NCBI GenBank assembly: GCA_964534335.1
Contig: CAZHPS010000020.1
Location: forward strand, 1-28,817
Direction: 5' to 3'
DNA: 28,817 nucleotides
From: JAABRU01 sp964534335
Lineage (GTDB): Bacteria; Desulfobacterota; Desulfobacteria; Desulfobacterales; Desulfococcaceae
The notes beneath the pieces were generated by a model. That model was given only the letters and a program-made list of their open reading frames with translations, was not told the origin of the DNA and ran no database searches. The first letter of the stretch is position 1. Each line of letters starts with the position of its first letter. The position numbers and the translations under genes were made by a program. Below are positions 1 through 6,207 of this stretch, piece by piece.

Positions 1-50
1 ATGATATTACAATCAATCCTAAAACGGTATATTAAGAAATTGATAATCCC

Positions 51-180
51 TAAGTACCGGTACAGTTTAAACAGCCACGAATAACACGAATCTGCACGGA
101 TGCACAAACCATAATTCATGCAATTCGTGTCATTCGTGCAATTCGTGGCTGTACCATCAAATCTTCTGTGTAAAGGTATA
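51..180 (+). mobile_element. MITE-like palindromic element, family A copy 1 (left end diverged)
   Basis: Contains the family-A core: the two arms CAGCCACGAAT and ATTCGTGGCTG enclose repeated CACGAAT / ATTCGTG units. It ends in GTACCATCAAATCTTCTG followed by TAAAGGTATA. Its sequence from 51 matches the reverse complement of the copy at 5981-6169 closely, but bases 1-50 do not match the other copies' left ends. No transposase is nearby, so the element would be non-autonomous. The right terminus lies 2 bases before the start codon of the next gene. Confidence 0.7.
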
Positions 181-182
181 CA

Positions 183-1148
183 ATGGATAAAACACAATTG
201 CAGACAGCCTTCCGGAATCAGGCAGACATGCTGGCAAACAGGGTCAAAAAACGCTGGCATCATCTTCACAAACGGTTCACAAAACAGGGTATAGATGTTT
301 TCAGGCTCTATGACTGGGACATTCCTGAAATCCGTGCGGTTGTTGACTGGTATGCAGGGCATCTGGTCCTTGGGGAATACATACGGATGCAGTCCGTACC
401 GGAATGGCTGCCAATGATGGGGGAGGCTGTTGCCAAAGCTTTGGACGTTCCAATGGAAAATGTGCATCTGAAGGAACGGAAGTCCGGAAAGCAGGAAGGG
501 AAAAGATATGAAAGGATTGATTATACAGATAAAAAAATTATTGTCTCGGAAAGGGATCTGAAGTTTTCTGTCAATCTTTCCGATTTTGTGGACACCGGTC
601 TGTTTTCCGATCACCGGAATACCCGCCAGATGGTGAGAGAACTGTCTACAGGAAAGGATTTTCTCAATCTCTACTGTTACACAGGAACCTTCACCTGTTA
701 TGCTGCAAAAGGCGGGGCCGGATCCACGGTTTCGGTTGATCGGTCAGAAACAGTCATTGACTGGGCAAAAGAAAATCTGGAACGCAATGGAATTCCTGAA
801 AATGGAAACACCCTGATACACGCAGATGCATTTGATTTTCTCAGGCGGGCAAAGCGGCAGAATCAGACCTTTGATCTCGCATTTGTGGATCCTCCGTCCT
901 ACTCAAGCACCCGGAGCAAAAATCAGGAATTTGAGATTGTTACAGATCATCCTGTTCTTCTTGAAACAGTAGTGTCCCTGATGAAAAAAGGTGGAATTGT
1001 TTTCTTTTCTGTAAACCATCAGAATTTTGAACCCCGGATGGATCATCTGAACATCTCTGAAATAAAGGAAATCACCTCTTTGACCATTCCCGAAGACTAT
1101 GTAAGCAAAAAGAAACAGATTCACCGCTGCTGGAAGATTATTGTATAA
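183..1148 (+). CDS. RlmK-type class I SAM-dependent rRNA methyltransferase (stand-alone)
   Basis: The 321-residue protein matches the C-terminal (RlmK) half of E. coli RlmKL, which forms m7G2069 in 23S rRNA. Visible family signatures are FRLYDWDIPE (residues 40-49), the NLSDFVDTGLFSDHR block (131-145), the SAM-binding motif I LNLYCYTGT (161-169), the acidic ribose-binding position D186 and the catalytic-loop motif DPPS (236-239), ending in a QIHRCW block. The THUMP and RlmL half is absent, so this is a one-domain version, or an RlmI-like relative; the exact target base is inferred. The start ATG at 183 has AAAGG (172-176) six bases upstream, and that Shine-Dalgarno lies inside the terminal repeat of the preceding element. 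The next gene begins within or about 50 bases beyond its stop. Confidence 0.85.
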   Translation: MDKTQLQTAFRNQADMLANRVKKRWHHLHKRFTKQGIDVFRLYDWDIPEIRAVVDWYAGHLVLGEYIRMQSVPEWLPMMGEAVAKALDVPMENVHLKERKSGKQEGKRYERIDYTDKKIIVSERDLKFSVNLSDFVDTGLFSDHRNTRQMVRELSTGKDFLNLYCYTGTFTCYAAKGGAGSTVSVDRSETVIDWAKENLERNGIPENGNTLIHADAFDFLRRAKRQNQTFDLAFVDPPSYSSTRSKNQEFEIVTDHPVLLETVVSLMKKGGIVFFSVNHQNFEPRMDHLNISEIKEITSLTIPEDYVSKKKQIHRCWKIIV

Positions 1149-1194
1149 TTTTTTTAAAGACAGCAGCATTCTCAATGGAGAAATACCATTCCAA

Positions 1195-2064
1195 ATGGAT
1201 GAAATCCGCAGATATTTGCAGGAAGGCGAACAGGCCGGGCAGGTGTATTCCCTGAAAATCCCACGCGAGGCACTTAGGGGAAAGCAGGGGCATCTGTCTG
1301 GGCATGGTGTGGGAACCTCTTTGGATTTCAGAGATTTCCGTGAATACCAGCCCGGAGATGACCTGCGCCGCATTGACTGGGGAGCTTATGGCAGAAGCGA
1401 CAGGCTCATGGTGAAACTTTTTCGTGAGGAAGTGGAACCCCATACGGATATTCTCATGGATACATCCTGTTCCATGAATCTGGAAGGCACAGATAAGGCA
1501 AAGGCCGCTCTGAAACTCGCTGCCCTGCTGTCTGCTGCTGCACGGAACGCTGGATGCACCTGTAATGTATGGATGACTGCGGAAGGCTGTCTGCCTGTGG
1601 AAAACGGAGCGGATCGCGCTTCCGTCTGGCAGGGAATCTCTTTTGCGTCCATCCGTCCCCTTTCAGATGAACTTGCTTTTCTCCCTCCCCGCTGGCGCGG
1701 CCGCGGCATACGTATTCTGCTCAGTGATCTTATTTTTCCCGGAGATCCGCAGATGGTTCTGTCCCGGATAGCGGATGGAGCAGCGGCTGTTTATGTGATA
1801 CAGGTGCTGGCCGAAGCAGACAGAAATCCGCATCTACGGGGAAATCTCCGGGTGACTGACTCGGAAACCGGGGAGATAAGTGAACTGTTTTTTGATGAAA
1901 ATGCCCATAAAAATTACCTGTCCGCACTGGAGAACCATCAGCAGAACTGGATTCAGGGCTGCCGAAAAATGGGGATTTCTCTGACTGTTTTTACAGCAGA
2001 AGAAATGATCCGGAATGGCAATATGACAGCTTTGGAAAACTGCGGACTGCTGGTAAGGATATAA
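1195..2064 (+). CDS. DUF58 domain protein
   Basis: A 289-residue DUF58 family protein. The signature YQPGDDLRRIDW lies at residues 51-62, followed by a vWA-like strand with a MIDAS-type DTSCSM (89-94). DUF58 proteins usually accompany a MoxR AAA+ ATPase and vWA proteins and are thought to act in cofactor insertion or chaperoning; no MoxR gene is visible here. The start is uncertain. ATG at 1195 has GGAG at 1177-1180 (a long 14-base spacer), whereas a TTG at 1141 overlaps the upstream stop by 8 bases, has GGAAG 4 bases before it and would add 18 residues. Close spacing behind the methyltransferase gene suggests co-transcription. The stop at 2064 is followed 15 bases later by a family-A element. 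Confidence 0.8.
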   Translation: MDEIRRYLQEGEQAGQVYSLKIPREALRGKQGHLSGHGVGTSLDFRDFREYQPGDDLRRIDWGAYGRSDRLMVKLFREEVEPHTDILMDTSCSMNLEGTDKAKAALKLAALLSAAARNAGCTCNVWMTAEGCLPVENGADRASVWQGISFASIRPLSDELAFLPPRWRGRGIRILLSDLIFPGDPQMVLSRIADGAAAVYVIQVLAEADRNPHLRGNLRVTDSETGEISELFFDENAHKNYLSALENHQQNWIQGCRKMGISLTVFTAEEMIRNGNMTALENCGLLVRI

Positions 2065-2079
2065 CCTGAAAATCAGATT

Positions 2080-2261
2080 TATACCATTACCTTAAACATT
2101 TCGGTTGTAAAGTACCGTATTCGAAAGGCCTGCATAAGCAGAGTTTATAAAAATATTTACAGTTCAGACAGCCGCGAATAACACGAATCTGCACGAATGC
2201 ACAAACCATAATTCGTGTCATTCGTGCAATTCGTGGCAAATCTTCTGAGTATAATGGTATA
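2080..2261 (+). mobile_element. MITE-like element, family A copy 2 (full length, 182 bp)
   Basis: The element begins TATACCATTAC and ends in the inverted equivalent TAATGGTATA. The left part carries the unit ACATTTCGGTTGTAAA...CCGTATTCGAAAGG, seen inverted in the copies at 5981 and 21144. The right part is the CACGAAT/ATTCGTG palindrome. TATA at both tips fits a TA target-site duplication, as in IS630/Tc1-type MITEs; the superfamily is an inference. Confidence 0.75.
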
Positions 2262-2332
2262 TCTCTGATGCGGCTGCCTGTGCGTAAAGATACGGCGGCA
2301 GACGGGCTGATACCGATTCGCAATTGGTTTTA

Positions 2333-2480
2333 TATACCATTACTCATAAGATTTGACAGTACAGCCACGAATGACACGAATCTGCACGAAATGCACAAAA
2401 TGCACAAAACATAATTCGTGTAATTCGTGTAATTCGTGCAATTCGTGGCAGCACCATCAAATGTTCTAAGTAATTGTATA
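2333..2480. mobile_element. MITE-like element, family A copy 3 (short palindromic form, 148 bp)
   Basis: This is an almost symmetric palindrome. The left TATACCATTACTCATAAGAT mirrors the right end ATGTTCTAAGTAATTGTATA, with CACGAAT units facing ATTCGTG units across the centre. It lacks the extra arm of about 40 bp found in copies 2, 4 and 5, so it is the shorter subtype. It lies within the B element 2310-2640. Confidence 0.7.
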
Positions 2481-2494
2481 CAATACGGAATACA

Positions 2495-2588
2495 AATCCG
2501 GCGGAGTGCAAAAATTGAGCGGAGCGGTTTTTTGCACACGCAATCCGGAGGAGTGCAAAAATTAAGCAAAGCGGTTTTTTGCACAGGC
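2495..2588. repeat. 47-bp tandem duplication of a hairpin unit, two copies
   Basis: Two successive units start with AATCCGG at 2495 and 2542. Both contain GAGTGCAAAAATT, then an AGCGG-type loop, then GGTTTTTTGCAC, so each can fold into a hairpin. Single copies of the same unit occur at about 5935-5975 and 21565-21608. Confidence 0.8.
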
Positions 2589-2691
2589 TCAACAGCAGAA
2601 AAACGGACAATACTTTATCAAATCAATGGAAAATTGGTATAACATTCAGCATTGAGCATTCAACATTCTTACAAGGTTTGGGAATTACATT

Positions 2692-3954
2692 ATGAAGGAA
2701 ATAACAACACAGAACATTATACACGCGGAAATCACTGTCCCCGGTTCCAAAAGTTATACCCACAGGACATTCATAGCTGCGGCTCTGTCAGACGGCATAT
2801 GTACTGTTTCCAATGCACTTCGCAGCGAAGACACTCTGCTGACACTGGAAGCCCTGAAATCTTTCGGAGTGCAGGTGGAAGATCGGAACGGACAGTTTAT
2901 TATTCACGGAAAATCCGGAAATCTGATGGCATGTCCTGAAATTTATTTGGCAAATTCCGGAACATCCATGCGTCTGCTTACGGCAGTTGCCGGGCTTGCC
3001 AAAGGAACAACTGTGCTGACCGGTTCTGAACGTATGAAAGAAAGGCCCATCGGAGATCTGCTGGAAACCATGCTGCAGGCCGGGATTCCCGTGCGATCTG
3101 TGAACAGCAACGGATGCCCGCCAGTGGAAATACAGGGTGGAAATGTCAAAGGCGGAAAAGTGCAAATCCGCTGCGGCGTTAGCAGTCAGTATCTTTCCGG
3201 GCTGCTGCTTATGGCTCCCTGCACAAAACAGGGCATGGACATTCATGTGACTGAAGGGCCGGTATCCAAACCTTATATTGATCTTACAGTGGATATTATG
3301 AACCGTTTTCAGGTTTCTGTGGAACGGCAGGGATACGAACGCTTTTCTGTCCCCGGAAATCAGTTTTACCGATCCGGTTCTTTCACTGTGGAAGGGGACG
3401 GGTCCAATGCAAGTTATTTCTGGGCTGCTGCTGCGGTTACACGCGGGACAGTGAAAGTAAAAGGCATCAACGGAGATTCCCGGCAGGGGGATGTGCGCCT
3501 GTGTGAATGCTTTGAACAGATGGGATGCCGTGTTATCCGGGAAGCAGACGGCATTACCGTTATCGGTGGAAAACTCAGGGGAATTGAAAAAGATATGGGC
3601 AATATGCCGGATGTGGTTCCCACGCTGGCTGTAGTCGCGGCCTTTGCTGAAGGTACGACTGTCATAAGCAATGTGGCCCATCTCAAAGCCAAAGAATGCG
3701 ACCGGCTGCTTGCAGTTGCAGCAGAACTTTCCAAAATGGGAGCGGATATTACAGCCACTGAAGACAGTCTGATTATCATGGGCGGAAAGCCTTTGCACGG
3801 AGCGGAAATTGAAACCTACAATGATCATCGTATGGCTATGTGCATGGCTGTTGCCGGTCTGAAAGTTCCTGGTGTCTGCATCAAAAATGAAATGTGCGTG
3901 GAAAAATCCTTTCCGGATTTCTGGACTGTATTTGCGGAACTGTACAGCAGATGA
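2692..3954 (+). CDS. aroA: 3-phosphoshikimate 1-carboxyvinyltransferase (EPSP synthase)
   Basis: The enzyme transfers enolpyruvate from PEP to shikimate-3-phosphate, the sixth step of the shikimate pathway, in the cytoplasm. The 420-residue length is normal. Visible signatures are PGSKSYTHR (17-25, containing the PEP/S3P-binding Lys20 and Arg25), the NSGTSMRLL loop, the SSQYLSGLLL strand, the GDGSNASYFW segment, DVVPTLAV with the catalytic Asp, HLKAKECDR, and the late YNDHRMAMCMAV plus CVEKSFPDFW blocks. GGGA at 2680-2683 sits 8 bases before the ATG. The gene stands alone between repeat-filled gaps. The other shikimate gene in the window, aroK, follows 1.4 kb downstream, separated by a toxin-antitoxin cassette and repeats. 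The stop is followed by a strong palindrome (3987-4110) that may end transcription. Confidence 0.95.
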   Translation: MKEITTQNIIHAEITVPGSKSYTHRTFIAAALSDGICTVSNALRSEDTLLTLEALKSFGVQVEDRNGQFIIHGKSGNLMACPEIYLANSGTSMRLLTAVAGLAKGTTVLTGSERMKERPIGDLLETMLQAGIPVRSVNSNGCPPVEIQGGNVKGGKVQIRCGVSSQYLSGLLLMAPCTKQGMDIHVTEGPVSKPYIDLTVDIMNRFQVSVERQGYERFSVPGNQFYRSGSFTVEGDGSNASYFWAAAAVTRGTVKVKGINGDSRQGDVRLCECFEQMGCRVIREADGITVIGGKLRGIEKDMGNMPDVVPTLAVVAAFAEGTTVISNVAHLKAKECDRLLAVAAELSKMGADITATEDSLIIMGGKPLHGAEIETYNDHRMAMCMAVAGLKVPGVCIKNEMCVEKSFPDFWTVFAELYSR

Positions 3955-3986
3955 ATTGTTGTTATCCCTTATCCCCTTTCCTTCAG

Positions 3987-4110
3987 GCAGGGGTGTTAAG
4001 TTCTTATTCCCCTCTTGAGAGGGGATAAAGGGGTGTGTTCCGGCAATGGGGAAAAGACACACCCCTGCCCCTCTCAAGAGGGGATTTTTTAAAGAACTTA
4101 ACAGCCCTGC
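3987..4110. repeat. Large palindromic element (family C) downstream of aroA
   Basis: Outer arms GTTAAGTTCTT (left) and AAGAACTTAAC (right) are complementary. Inside them CCCCTCTTGAGAGGGG (left) and CCCCTCTCAAGAGGGG (right) are each self-complementary and also pair across the centre, with GGGGTGTGT facing ACACACCCC. It could form a long cruciform or hairpin and may end the aroA transcript. A related CCCCTTTTTTAAAGGGG block is at about 25745-25761. The remainder of the gap (4111-4387) holds no supported gene. Confidence 0.7.
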
Positions 4111-4270
4111 TTTCCTTCAGGGAAGGGTCCGGAGGTTGGGTTTTGTCAGTATGAAAAGACCCACTGCCGTTTTTCCAAAATGAAAGGCCGTGTCCGTAGC
4201 AAATACCATGCAGCATGTCATATTGTCAGGATTCTTAAATCCGATGGCATGGCGGATGTATAGCAGACTT

Positions 4271-4338
4271 CTTTCAAAAGTACATTTTAAAGGCTTATGA
4301 TTCCAGATAAAAAAAGGGTAGCCAGCGACTTTTGAAAG
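4271..4338. repeat. 11-bp perfect inverted repeat upstream of the TA cassette
   Basis: CTTTCAAAAGT at 4271-4281 and ACTTTTGAAAG at 4328-4338 are exact reverse complements, 46 bases apart, ending 49 bases before the first antitoxin-like start codon. The arms could be paired operator sites for autoregulation, as is common for toxin-antitoxin operons, or termini of a small repeat element. Only the symmetry is certain. Confidence 0.45.
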
Positions 4339-4387
4339 AGGTATAGTATTTTCAAACTGAAGACGAACTTTCATTAAAGGAGCGAGT

Positions 4388-4630
4388 ATGATAATATCGC
4401 ATATTTCAGTGATAGAGGAAATGCCTTTTTTTGAAACATTCCTCAGCAAAGATAAAGCAGTCGTTGATATAAACGCTTTTGAAAAATGGCTTTCCCTTAT
4501 CCGGTTGGATTCAGGCATTGAATCTTTGGCTGATTCTGAACAGGAATGGAAGATTCTGGCTGAGGAAATCGGATCTGCATGGAAAGGCGGTAAAAGTGCT
4601 GTCGAAGTATTGTCGGAGATGCGAAGATGA
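4388..4630 (+). CDS. Small putative antitoxin-like protein, first gene of VapBC-like cassette
   Basis: An 80-residue protein of unrecognised family, mostly helical and acidic. It ends in a segment (WKGGKSAVEVLSEMRR) with the short Trp...SAVE...Arg pattern often seen at antitoxin C-termini. The start is supported by AAAGGAG ending about 5 bases before ATG 4388. Its stop TGA overlaps the next ATG (ATGA at 4627-4630), and that gene overlaps the PIN toxin gene the same way, so the three cistrons are probably translationally coupled. No DNA-binding fold can be assigned by eye; antitoxin function is inferred from position. Confidence 0.6.
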   Translation: MIISHISVIEEMPFFETFLSKDKAVVDINAFEKWLSLIRLDSGIESLADSEQEWKILAEEIGSAWKGGKSAVEVLSEMRR

Positions 4631-4752
4631 CGCTTTTTCAGTTTGCACCGGTTGAAGAAGAACGTGTTTCAAGAAAATCCGGATTTTTCAATTGTGAGAT
4701 TGATATGTCCCCATTTGATGATCCCATTGAAGAAATGAAGGAATACGAATGA
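4627..4752 (+). CDS. 41-residue VapB/DUF2281-like antitoxin peptide
   Basis: This tiny frame starts at ATG 4627 inside the stop of the preceding gene and ends at TGA 4752, sharing ATGA with the PIN gene. The product ends in PFDDPIEEMKEYE, resembling the FDAPLxDFxEYM-type tail of DUF2281 antitoxins that precede PIN toxins; such tails wrap the toxin. The DNA-binding N-terminal part expected of a full antitoxin is missing here and might be supplied by the 80-residue upstream protein. The double ATGA overlap argues strongly that it is translated. Confidence 0.6.
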   Translation: MTLFQFAPVEEERVSRKSGFFNCEIDMSPFDDPIEEMKEYE

Positions 4753-5183
4753 ATTATCTTCCGGATACGCATGTTCTGATTTTTTTTGGATGCGGGTATG
4801 AAGATAAAATTGGCAGAAAGGCATTTGAGATATTGAAAAATATTAATTCAAAACTTGCTGTCAGCCAGATTTCCTTTTGGGAAATGGCGATTAAAATCAA
4901 TATCGGCAAATTGGAAATTCCCATTGGTCTGAAAAATATTATAAAACTGACCAGAACGGCGGGAATGGAAATTGTTCCTGTCCGGAATTCCCATATTCTT
5001 TATTATCAGTCACTTGAAACTCATCCGGATCATAAAGATCCCTTTGACAGATTCATCATTTCAACAGCCATATGTGAAAATATGCAGATTCTTTCAGGCG
5101 ATCCGAAATTTGATCTGTATGCTGATATAGTCTTTAAGATAATATTTTTGGGGTTTCCTGTAGTTTCCTGTAGGTTGGGGTGA
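4749..5183 (+). CDS. PIN-domain ribonuclease toxin, VapC-like
   Basis: A 144-residue PIN domain of the clade found in type II toxin-antitoxin pairs. The acidic metal-binding residues are visible: D6 (PDTHVL), E45 (SFWEMAIK), D97/D100 (HKDPFDRF) and D118 (LSGDPKF). The family pattern SFWEMAIKINIGKLEIP is intact, so the catalytic core looks active. Members usually stop soon after GDPxFDxY, near 125-130 residues. Here residues 126-144 are encoded by the first 60 bases of a 146-bp palindromic element, giving a hydrophobic foreign tail. The gene overlaps the 41-residue peptide by ATGA. Confidence 0.85.
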   Translation: MNYLPDTHVLIFFGCGYEDKIGRKAFEILKNINSKLAVSQISFWEMAIKINIGKLEIPIGLKNIIKLTRTAGMEIVPVRNSHILYYQSLETHPDHKDPFDRFIISTAICENMQILSGDPKFDLYADIVFKIIFLGFPVVSCRLG

Positions 5184-5270
5184 ACGGAGTGAACCCCAAC
5201 ATTCTTAAATTGTTGGGGTTCACTCCGTTCACCCCAACCTACTCCAAAATAATTATCTTAAACACTATAT
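5125..5270. mobile_element. MITE-like element, family D, 146 bp, overlapping the vapC 3' end
   Basis: Terminal inverted repeats of about 25-28 bp run inward from ATATAGTCTTTAAGATAAT (left) and, on the opposite strand, ATATAGTGTTTAAGATAAT (right). An inner pair, GGTTGGGGTGAACGGAGTGA and its exact reverse complement, flanks a 9-base loop near 5206. The inner hairpin lies just after the vapC stop and may act as a terminator. The aroK start is 41 bases beyond the element. Confidence 0.8.
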
Positions 5271-5310
5271 AACCCGTATCTGGCAATGATTCAAAAGGAT
5301 TATATTCACA

Positions 5311-5820
5311 ATGAACATTTTTCTCATCGGATACCGCTGCACCGGCAAAAGTACCATTGGCAGAATGCTGGCCGAAACTCTGGGACTGACATTTGCTGAC
5401 GCGGACAGGGAACTGGAAATGGAACACCGCATTACCATTGCGGAAATGGTGGCACGGCACGGATGGGAATATTTCCGGCAGAAAGAGCGGGAAACCCTTG
5501 TCCGTCTTTGCAAAAAAGACAATCAGGTAATTGCCACCGGCGGAGGTGTGATTCTCAATCCTGAAAATATCAGTGACATGAAAAAAAGTGGAACTGTGAT
5601 ATGGCTGAAAGCAGATGCCGAAACCGTAAAATCCAGGTTGCTTGGGGATGAAAAAACCCAATCCCAGCGACCGGCACTGACGGATAAAGGACTGGTGGAT
5701 GAAATTGAGGAAAATATGGCATTCCGATACCCTTTGTATGAAAAAGCAGCGAATTTTTTTGTGAATACAGACGGTGTATCCGCAGATGAACTTTGCAGAG
5801 CATTGATTGACAAATTATGA
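5311..5820 (+). CDS. aroK: Shikimate kinase
   Basis: Phosphorylates shikimate to shikimate-3-phosphate with ATP, the step before AroA. The 169 residues are a usual length. Visible are the Walker A loop GYRCTGKST (7-15), the shikimate-binding Asp in FADAD (28-32), the FR pair at 55-56, GGGV (77-80) and the lid-type QRPAL. AAGGA at 5295-5299 lies 11 bases before the ATG. Upstream is the family-D element and the VapC-like gene; downstream a composite B/A element starts 60 bases after the stop. Confidence 0.95.
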   Translation: MNIFLIGYRCTGKSTIGRMLAETLGLTFADADRELEMEHRITIAEMVARHGWEYFRQKERETLVRLCKKDNQVIATGGGVILNPENISDMKKSGTVIWLKADAETVKSRLLGDEKTQSQRPALTDKGLVDEIEENMAFRYPLYEKAANFFVNTDGVSADELCRALIDKL

Positions 5821-5879
5821 AAAATCAGTAAAAAAAATAAAAAATGCCATTCACAGATTAAAAGAATCCGGCATCCGTA

Positions 5880-6204
5880 ATACCAATTCTCCATTGATTT
5901 GATACAATACCGTCAGTTTTTCCGCTGTTGACCGTGTGCAAAAAACCGCTCCGCTTAATTTTTGCACTCCTCCGGATTTGTATACCATTACTCAGAAGAT
6001 TTGATGGTACAGCCACGAATTGCACGAATGACACGAATTACGGTTTGTGCATTCGTGCAGATTCGTGTTATTCGTGGCTGTTTAAACTGTACCGATACTT
6101 AAAAACTCTGCTGAGGCATGCCTTTCGAATGCGGTATTTTATAACCGAAATGTTTCAAGTAATGATATATTCTGTATTGTACAGAATCAATAGCGAATCG
6201 GTAT
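5880..6204 (+). mobile_element. MITE-like element, family B copy 2, with nested family-A element
   Basis: Begins ATACCAATTCTCCATTGA and ends AGCGAATCGGTAT. The left portion (to about 5980) carries the hairpin GTGCAAAAAACCGCTCCGC...TTTTTGCACTCC. The interior is interrupted by the complete A element at 5981-6169. Its right end lies 3 bases beyond the stop of the minus-strand StiP-like gene. It fills the whole 5821-6207 gap. Confidence 0.75.
5981..6169 (-). mobile_element. MITE-like element, family A copy 4 (189 bp)
   Basis: Begins TATACCATTACTCAGAAGAT and ends CAAGTAATGATATA. It is inverted relative to copy 2 and carries the same subterminal GCGGTATTTTATAACCGAAA unit. The TATA at both tips is consistent with insertion at a TA inside the family-B element that surrounds it. 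Confidence 0.75.
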
Positions 6205-6207
6205 AAA

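Larger units (their letters stand above)
2310..2640 (-). mobile_element. MITE-like element, family B copy 1, with a family-A element nested inside
   Basis: The outer ends are ATACCGATTCGCAATTG (from 2310) and CAATGGAAAATTGGTAT (to 2640), matching the B termini elsewhere. The interior holds the family-A copy at 2333-2480 and a 47-bp tandem duplication at 2495-2588. Each unit of that duplication is a hairpin with arms GTGCAAAAA and TTTTTTGCAC. The stretch 2262-2691 has no supported gene; short open frames across it are made of repeat sequence. Confidence 0.7.

Noticed and set aside
51..180. CACGAAT repeats as a CRISPR array
   Set aside because: The units are short, symmetric and without constant-length spacers; no cas genes are present. 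They form palindromes typical of MITE-like repeats.
903..1709. Minus-strand frames opposite the methyltransferase and DUF58 genes
   Set aside because: They are shadows of well-supported plus-strand genes and show no family motifs.
2330..2642. Short open frames in the 2.3-2.6 kb gap
   Set aside because: They are composed of CACGAAT and GTGCAAAAA repeat units, and no ribosome site or domain supports them.
2788..4077. Long minus-strand open frame (429 codons) across aroA
   Set aside because: It is the antisense shadow of an unmistakable aroA gene; the translation has no domain signal and extends into the C palindrome.
4180..4260. Possible IS200-type transposase start (MKGRVRSKYHAACHIVRIL) in the gap before the TA cassette
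   Set aside because: It hits a stop after 26 codons and the resemblance to IS200 TnpA N-termini is too short to support; no further transposase motifs follow in any frame.
5928..6206. 92-codon plus-strand frame after aroK
   Set aside because: It lies entirely within the composite B/A repeat element and its translation mirrors repeat words.
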